A stretch of DNA of 64,000 nucleotides. Source: Ancylostoma caninum (lineage: Eukaryota > Nematoda > Chromadorea > Rhabditida > Ancylostomatidae). Location of the stretch: contig JBAJFG010000215.1 in NCBI GenBank assembly GCA_037903475.1, forward strand, positions 124,001 through 188,000. The letters run 5' to 3'. Of this stretch, positions 60,388 to 64,000 are shown piece by piece. Made by a program: the position numbers and the translations under genes. The notes below the pieces were generated by a model. That model did not search any database. It was not told the DNA's origin and was given only the letters and a program-made list of their open reading frames with translations. The first letter of the stretch is position 1. Each line of letters begins with the position of its first letter.

Positions 60388-61520
60388 ATGTACACACCGA
60401 AGGAGGCCCTGTACTTTTGCTCACCTTTCTTCCGAGAATACTTCAATGGAAGTGGACGAGACTCGGAGAAAATGGAATTCCTCGATATATCAGTGGAGGC
60501 TGCGAGGACGGTCAGTTAATCACTTGTTAATAATCGCCCTTCAACACATCATAACGGCGGCTTATGCGGCGATAATTAATACTTCAATAATTAATACTTG
60601 CTGGCAAGTTAGTCTGAAACAGTAGTTGTGAACTATGATCCAAGAAAAAAAGTATTAGAGAGGTCGTTTACAGCCAAGGTTAACCTTTACAAACATTTCC
60701 GTTGTTGGAAAAATGTGAAACGAAAAAAATGAATCAGACATTTATGTACCTATCGTCGTGTGTCCAGGTGGTCACATACATGGTAACATCGACATTTTCG
60801 GCTCCCCCGAGCATAACACCTTCTCTTGCAAGAGATATCTACAATCTCGGGAACAGGTTTGCTGATTCATTCTCAGAACGGGAATTTACTTTTAGAAGTT
60901 CGAGATTGTTGCAAACAATCATAAGATGAGTTTTGTCATCTTTAAAGGTTTGATGTGATGCAGCTCAGCGGTTTAATGGTGGCAGTAGAGCGGCTAGGCT
61001 ATTTGGATGTTATTGAGGTGCGTAGGATAGTCCATTCCAAATCACGAAGGTTGTTGTTCTCCATTAAGCCTTCTATATCGGGACAAAAACATGCAACATG
61101 ATTTCCTATTTTATATCTCTATCAAATGTATTCAGAACAGCGAACTCATGGAAGTTCTGATAGAGTGGTTTGTCACAGCTCACGAATGTCACATGAACAA
61201 AGTTCAAAACGCAGCTGTTGCCTATCTAACCTCCCTTCATCAAGCACAGTATCTCGCTGAATACGGCGATGGAGAAGTAACAACTTCACTTTCCTTCTGA
61301 GTATTTCACTAATATTATATTTTGAGGTACCTAAACCTCGTCCAGTTTCCGAACGTCTAAATCGTGGCCATGGTGGATTCAGAACTACACCACATGTAAG
61401 GGTTAACATCTCACTTTCAAAGAACACTGAAGAAATGCGGGAAATTTTTTCCAGCAACGTGTATTAAACGCACAATTCAGCATCAGCTGTGTACGCCAAG
61501 TTCTAAGGGTGGAAGCTTGA
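60388..61520 (+). CDS. BTB/POZ-domain protein, N-terminal part of the domain missing or upstream
   Basis: Exons 60388-60510, 60768-60856, 60948-61017, 61136-61276, 61327-61395 and 61455-61520 join in phase to 185 residues. BTB domains mediate dimerisation and often link substrates to Cullin-3 ligases. The first exon encodes the middle of a BTB fold (KEALYFCSPFFREYFNG, then MEFLDISVEAART). The next two give its C-terminal helices (VTYMVTSTF, SLARDIYNLGNRFDVMQL), and later exons give a helical BACK-like region (LMEVLIEWFVTAHECH). The first strands of the fold are absent, so either an upstream exon exists or the ATG, which directly follows a GGACAG acceptor, starts a shortened protein. AATAAA at 61535 supports the 3' end. 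Confidence 0.72.
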
Positions 61521-61534
61521 TTGCAAGAAGATGT

Positions 61535-61540
61535 TAAATA
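61535..61540 (+). terminator. Poly(A) signal AATAAA of the BTB gene
   Basis: AATAAA starts 15 bases after the TGA at 61518-61520. It supports the last exon. Confidence 0.5.
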
Positions 61541-62189
61541 AATATTTGAAGGATTCTTCTCTGCATACTAGATTTTCTGAAAACAGGAAATGTTTTTGGA
61601 AAGGATAGAAGAAGCGGAAGACGGAAACTTTTCTACATAGCACTCAGATAAAAATCTCAGGACCTGCGTAAAATGACAGTTCCCATTTTTCAAAAGTAGC
61701 ACCCACGGAATTTTCGCTCTCAGAGATTTTACTGAATTCCTAAGTTTTGCACTATAGTGGATACGCAGTGATCAATTTTGACAAATTCTAAGGAGAAGGC
61801 GGCTTTCGTTGCCACCACTCTAGCCCTTTTGCAAAAGATGGCCGAGTTGCCAAGGCTCGAACTGAAGGGAGATGGGAATGAAAGCAAGTTTATCATAAGT
61901 AGAGAGGGGGATTGTAAACGGAAGCACCCATTTATTTCATAACCAGTCTGGCCGTCCGGCTAACGTCGGACTTCCAGACTTCTGTTGATGCTCGCTTCGC
62001 TCGCTTACTGCACGTTGAAAGCAAACACAAAAGTGCAAATTGATAAAAATCTGTATCCTTCCACTCAGTTCTATCGCTCTCCTGAGAAGCCCTCGATTCC
62101 GTAGGTGGTGGCTTTTCCCCATATGAAGGAAGTTATGCCCTCCCATCTGAGCGAAGTTAGTGGCCGTGAAGAATTGAGTGTAACCCATT

Positions 62190-62345
62190 CATTGCAAATG
62201 TTATCTTGAAATGATTTAGGCTCAGCTGGTTGTTGTGGTAATTCAAGTGATAAGGATCCACCGGTGTATATAAACGGAGAGGAGGGAGTGGTTCATTCAG
62301 ACACAAAAGGAAAGGGAAGAGAACATCACGGATACGAAAGGAAAT
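62190..62345 (+). repeat. Promoter-bearing repeat, copy C (diverged)
   Basis: GTATATAAACGGAGAGG, then TTCATTCAGACACAAAAGG, align with copies A and B around the TATA box; the upstream half is less alike. Downstream, a possible intron runs from GGGTAAGC (62390) to TTACTTGCAG (62436), leading into minisatellite C. Confidence 0.55.
62267..62301 (+). promoter_or_regulatory. Candidate core promoter C: TATA box plus initiator-like motif
   Basis: TATATAAACG at 62267 with ATTCAGA 28 bases downstream, the same arrangement as at 51149 and 52026. Confidence 0.45.
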
Positions 62346-62439
62346 AATGTACATCTGAGTGATTTAGGTAGGAGGGTCCGCCGAAACAGGGTAAGCGTAC
62401 CCCTTATGCACGCAAGAAAAATCCTATTACTTGCAGAAG

Positions 62440-62695
62440 CCAGCAAACGCTTATCACACCACTGGAACCGGCTCCAGGCGTCCCCTCACTTTTGGATCCC
62501 CGCGCACCCTTATCACACCCTTCGACCCGACTCCGGGCGTTTCCCCACTTTTGGACGCCGGCGCACCCTTATCACACTATTGGACCCCCCTACAGGCGTT
62601 TCCTCACTTTTCGACGCCGGCGAACCCTTATCACACCGTTGGATCCTCCTCACGGCGTTTCTCCACTTTCTGAGAGCGGTGCATCTTCCAAACCG
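62440..62695 (+). repeat. Minisatellite C, about four 58-59 bp units
   Basis: The units contain TGGACCC, (A/G)GGCGTTTCC, CACTTTTGGACGCCGGCG and ACCCTTATCACAC. The block order GGACCC...GGCGTT.CC.CAC...GGCG..CCCTT.TC resembles the 60-bp unit of 53500-56842, so the two may share ancestry. All three plus frames are open. Confidence 0.75.
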
Positions 62696-62709
62696 CGGCA
62701 GACCCGTCA

Positions 62710-63320
62710 CCCTCCACTCTCCCTTCCGTTAGAGCTTCTCTTCATTTTTTGAACCTCACCATACCCGTACCTATCATCATGTTGACCTCACAATCAACAT
62801 CACTGACCAATCAGGGAATTTCGTTTCACACACACCCACACACACGTGACAGACTAAGCCCTTTATTATAAGTCATGATATAACTCATCCCGTTGAAATG
62901 TTGAAATACGTAATAGTAGCCTCTCACTTCTTGCGAACGCTGATACCTACGACATTGCAACTTTCATAGAAATGTTGACACAACTGTTTAGTGCATAAAA
63001 CGATCAAAAATCTCAGGCACGAAAATTCCCGTGGGTGCTCCCTCTGAGGAAGTTCGTTGATCAGATGGTTATCTCCTGCTTCGGAACACGCGAACGTGGC
63101 CGGAGGTGCGATGTAGGCCGTAAAAATCATCGAGACTTGCAAAAGAAGAAGTTGAAGCCTGCGACCGAGATGCCCCCGGGCACTGATGAAAGCTTCGGAT
63201 GAATGCAGAGGACTATAGCAGGTAATGCGAACACCCCCCCCCCCTTATGTCTGACATCCCAGAGCAGTGAGTTCTGCCTATTTTTCCACTATTTGTTGCC
63301 CCGCACCCCATCCCCCTCTT
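62710..63320. other. Intergenic, low-complexity ends
   Basis: It contains an ACACACC tract (62829), a C tract (63232-63245) and a CTT tract (63318-63337) that is the 3' tail of the RTE fragment. No gene recognised. Confidence 0.5.
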
Positions 63321-64000
63321 CTTCTTCTTCTTCTTAGCGTTTCTCCCGTTTCGCAGCGGGGTCCGCTTTGCTGATCTTTTGACGCCAGAGTGCTCTGTCG
63401 TGCGGTTGGTCGGGGTGGATCCCAGCCGTCTCGAGGTCGCCGTGTACGGTGTCAAGCCATCGTTGCTTTGGTCGTCCTTTAGGCCGCTTTCCTGGTACCT
63501 CTACTTCGAAGCCAGTCCTACAGACTTTGTCGCCATCAGCGCTAAGAACGTGAACAAACCATCGCAGATGCGCCTCACGAAGCTTGTCGGCTATCGCAGC
63601 TACCCCAAATCGCTGTCGTATGTCCTGGTTGCATATGCGATCTAGCTGCCTAAAACCACCCATCCACCGCAACATCCTCATCTCAGTGACACTGATTCGG
63701 CGTTCCATTTCCTTAGTGATCGGCAATCGGCACCATACAGCGCTACAGGACGTACCACGGTACGGTAGATCTTCGACTTGAGCCGGTCTGGTATCGCACA
63801 GCACACCAGTCAGCAAGCGTCACTTCAACCACGCAGCGGCGACGCGTGCGGTGATCTCATGGACGAGGCTGCCGTCTGATGAAACATTGAGCCGAGGTAT
63901 TTGAACATAGCGGCTCGCGGAAGATTCGTGCCATTAACTTTGATAGTGCCAGACTCGTGCTCGTCGGTGGTCAAATACTCGGTCTTTTTAACGTTGAGGC
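63321..64000 (-). mobile_element. RTE-type retrotransposon 3' end, runs off the window
   Basis: The minus strand encodes the C-terminal part of an RTE reverse transcriptase: NVKKTEYL and FKYLGS near the edge, then the frame 63334-63816 with RISVTEMRMLRWMGGF, NQDIRQRFGV, LREAHLRWFVHVLSADG and KRPKGRPKQRWLDT. A frameshift near 63830 separates the two parts. It ends in a (GAA)n-type tail. The other RTE copy (40950-43330) lacks exactly this 3' part, but the two are far apart and need not be related as one insertion. Confidence 0.8.

Larger units (their letters stand above)
61697..63041. mobile_element. Possible TIR-bounded unit containing promoter C and minisatellite C
   Basis: AGCACCCACGGAATTTT (about 61699) is the near-inverse of AAAATTCCCGTGGGTGCT (about 63023). 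These resemble the ends of the TTAA element at 7470-7891 (AGCACTCACGGAAATTTT). If they are true ends, the TATA-bearing repeat and the minisatellite are its cargo. No clear target duplication was found. Confidence 0.4.

Overview
The window looks like nuclear DNA of a clade V (strongylid, hookworm-like) nematode. The basis is short introns with TTTTCAG-type acceptors, start codons placed right after such acceptors (as expected for spliced-leader trans-splicing), the nematode telomere hexamer TTAGGC in an internal tract, and RTE, CR1/jockey-like and mariner transposons. The species assignment is inference.

The left 40 kb carries four well-supported genes. A CAF-1 p60 (CHAF1B-type) WD40 histone chaperone lies on the minus strand (about 1241-3898, C-terminal part not found). 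A 39-exon ARFGEF3/BIG3-type gene lies on the plus strand (9596-28869), and its exon phases all fit. A Derlin-1 gene (minus, 30216-33221) and a HERPUD/Herp gene (plus, 34505-39438) stand head to head, with a 1.28 kb shared 5' region holding a TGACGTCA element. Derlin-1 and Herp are partners in ER-associated degradation (ERAD), so this is a candidate co-regulated divergent pair. Introns and gaps carry many small foldback elements: TTAA-flanked (piggyBac-like), hAT-like with 8-bp duplications, TA-flanked palindromes, and an inverted repeat enclosing TTAGGC repeats.

The middle (about 40.9-49 kb) is transposon territory: a decayed RTE retrotransposon on the minus strand, then a mariner (43471-48941) with 27-bp terminal repeats and TA duplications, split by a 4.2 kb CR1/jockey-like LINE.

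The right part is lineage-specific. A roughly 230-bp repeat with a TATA box and a fixed-spacing initiator-like motif occurs at 51.1, 52.0 and 62.3 kb, near three GC-rich minisatellites. The largest (53.5-56.84 kb) has a 60-bp unit and long open stretches in all six frames. Next come a LINE relic, a candidate two-exon membrane-protein gene (minus, 59159-60221) whose only intron almost exactly coincides with a terminal-inverted-repeat element, a divergent BTB-domain gene (plus, 60388-61520), and an RTE fragment running off the right edge.

All gene models are hand-built from splice signals, reading phase and remembered family sequence. No alignment or database search was run.
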